This document shows positions 62,675-64,000 of a DNA stretch of 64,000 nt, in pieces. A model generated the notes under the pieces. It saw only the letters and a list, made by a program, of their open reading frames with translations. It was not told the DNA's origin and made no database searches. The stretch is taken from the NCBI GenBank assembly GCA_029582265.1, contig CM055828.1, forward strand, positions 8,903,902 through 8,967,901, given 5' to 3'. A program made the position numbers and the translations under genes. Source of the stretch: Zoroaster sp. YZ-2022 (taxonomy: Eukaryota > Echinodermata > Asteroidea > Forcipulatida > Zoroasteridae). Position 1 is the stretch's first letter. Each line of letters opens with the position of its first letter.

Positions 62675-64000
62675 TATGTATGTAACTGCCAAGTTCAGCT
62701 ATAGATGTGTATGTATCAAGTAAAACAGTTACCTACTCTCCCATTGCCTTGTCACATATACATGTATGTAACTGCCTAGTTCAGCTATAGATGTGTATGT
62801 ATCAAGTAAAACAGTTACCCACTCTCCCATTGCCTGGTCACATATACATGTATGTAACTGCCTAGTTCAGCTATAGATGTGTATGTATCAAGTAAAACAG
62901 TTACCCACTCTCCCATTGCCTGGTCACATATACATGTATGTAACTGCCAAGTTCAGCTATAGATGTGTATGTATCAAGTAAAACAGTTACCCACTCTCCC
63001 ATTGCCTTGTCACATATACATGTATGTAACTGCCTAGTTCAGCTATAGATGTGTATGTATCAAGTAAAACAGTTACCCACTCTCCCATTGCCTTGTCACA
63101 TATACATGTATGTAACTGCCTAGTTCAGCTATAGATGTGTATGTATCAAGTAAAACAGTTACCCACTCTCCCATTGCCTTGTCACATATACATGTATGTA
63201 ACTGCCTAGTTCAGCTATAGATGTGTATGTATCAAGTAAAACAGTTACCCACTCTCCCATTGCCTTGTCACATATACATGTATGTAACTGCCTAGTTCAG
63301 CTATAGATGTGTATGTATCAAGTAAAACAGTTACCCACTCTCCCATTGCCTGGTCACATATACATGTATGTAACTGCCTAGTTCAGCTATAGATGTGTAT
63401 GTATCAAGTAAAACAGTTACCCACTCTCCCATTGCCTGGTCACATATACATGTATGTAACTGCCTAGTTCAGCTATAGATGTGTATGTATCAAGTAAAAC
63501 AGTTACCCACTCTCCCATTGCCTTGTCACATATACATGTATGTAACTGCCAAGTTCAGCTATAGATGTGTATGTATCAAGTAAAACAGTTACCACTCTCC
63601 CATTGCCTTGTCACATATACATGTATGTAACTGCCAAGTTCAGCTATAGATGTGTATGTATCCAAGTAAAACAGTTACCCACTCTCCCATTGCCTTGTCA
63701 CATATACATGTATGTAACTGCCTAGTTCAGCTATAGATATGTGTATGTATCAAGTAAAACAGTTACCCACTCTCCCATTGCCTGGTCACATATACATGTA
63801 TGTAACTGCCTAGTTCAGCTATAGATGTGTATGTATCAAGTAAAACAGTTACCCACTCTCCCATTGCCTGGTCACATATACATGTATGTAACTGCCTAGT
63901 TCAGCTATAGATGTGTATGTATCAAGTAAAACAGTTACCCACTCTCCCATTGCCTGGTCACATATACATGTATGTAACTGCCAAGTTCAGCTATAGATGT
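62675..64000. repeat. 86-bp minisatellite, about 15 copies, running off the window
   Basis: Units carry TGTAACTGCCTAGTTCAGCT, then ATAGATGTGTATGTATCAAG, TAAAACAGTTACCCACTCTC and CCATTGCCTTGTCACATATA. Variants CTAG/CAAG and CTTG/CTGG are mixed along the array. One unit of it lies to the left of the mariner element (61870-61899), so the element inserted in the first unit. The array continues past 64000 in the CEP290 intron. Confidence 0.96.

Overview
The window is a piece of an AT-rich animal nuclear genome: two spliced genes, long introns and very dense repeats. No bacterial, viral or organellar gene is seen. The tRNA-headed SINEs ending in TATT-rich tails, the TTAA-flanked piggyBac-like elements, the mariner and hAT relatives and a CR1/L2-like LINE tail fit a marine invertebrate. 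A hemichordate or echinoderm is my guess, but the sequence alone does not fix the species.

Plus strand, 429 to about 18340: a complete eight-exon gene of the PRDM9 (Meisetz) family. In order it encodes a KRAB-like segment, the acidic exon that follows KRAB in PRDM9, an SSXRD-like segment, a zinc knuckle, a PR/SET domain with all three catalytic tyrosines, one PR-proximal zinc finger, and a terminal C2H2 array on a strict 84-bp period. The fingers are nearly identical except at DNA-contacting helix positions. A 2-bp deletion in the 21st finger ends the reading frame at 18114 and leaves three more fingers out of frame.

Minus strand, 61516 down to 22614: the 3' half of CEP290, the ciliary transition-zone coiled-coil protein. 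All 27 exons join in phase through to the stop codon and give 1330 residues. The 5' half lies beyond the right edge. The two genes converge, with about 4.3 kb between their stop codons.

The CEP290 introns hold many minisatellites. At least four of these arrays include the splice donor, so real 5' splice sites exist in 2 to about 42 tandem copies; two more arrays start within about 30 bp of a donor. Mobile elements fill much of the rest: six TTAA-flanked elements, two mariner-type inverted-repeat elements, a third large foldback element, two copies of a 1.3-kb hAT-like element, at least five SINE copies and one truncated LINE. The two strongest leads are the full-domain PRDM9 homologue with a recently rearranged finger array, and the donor-spanning tandem repeats of CEP290.
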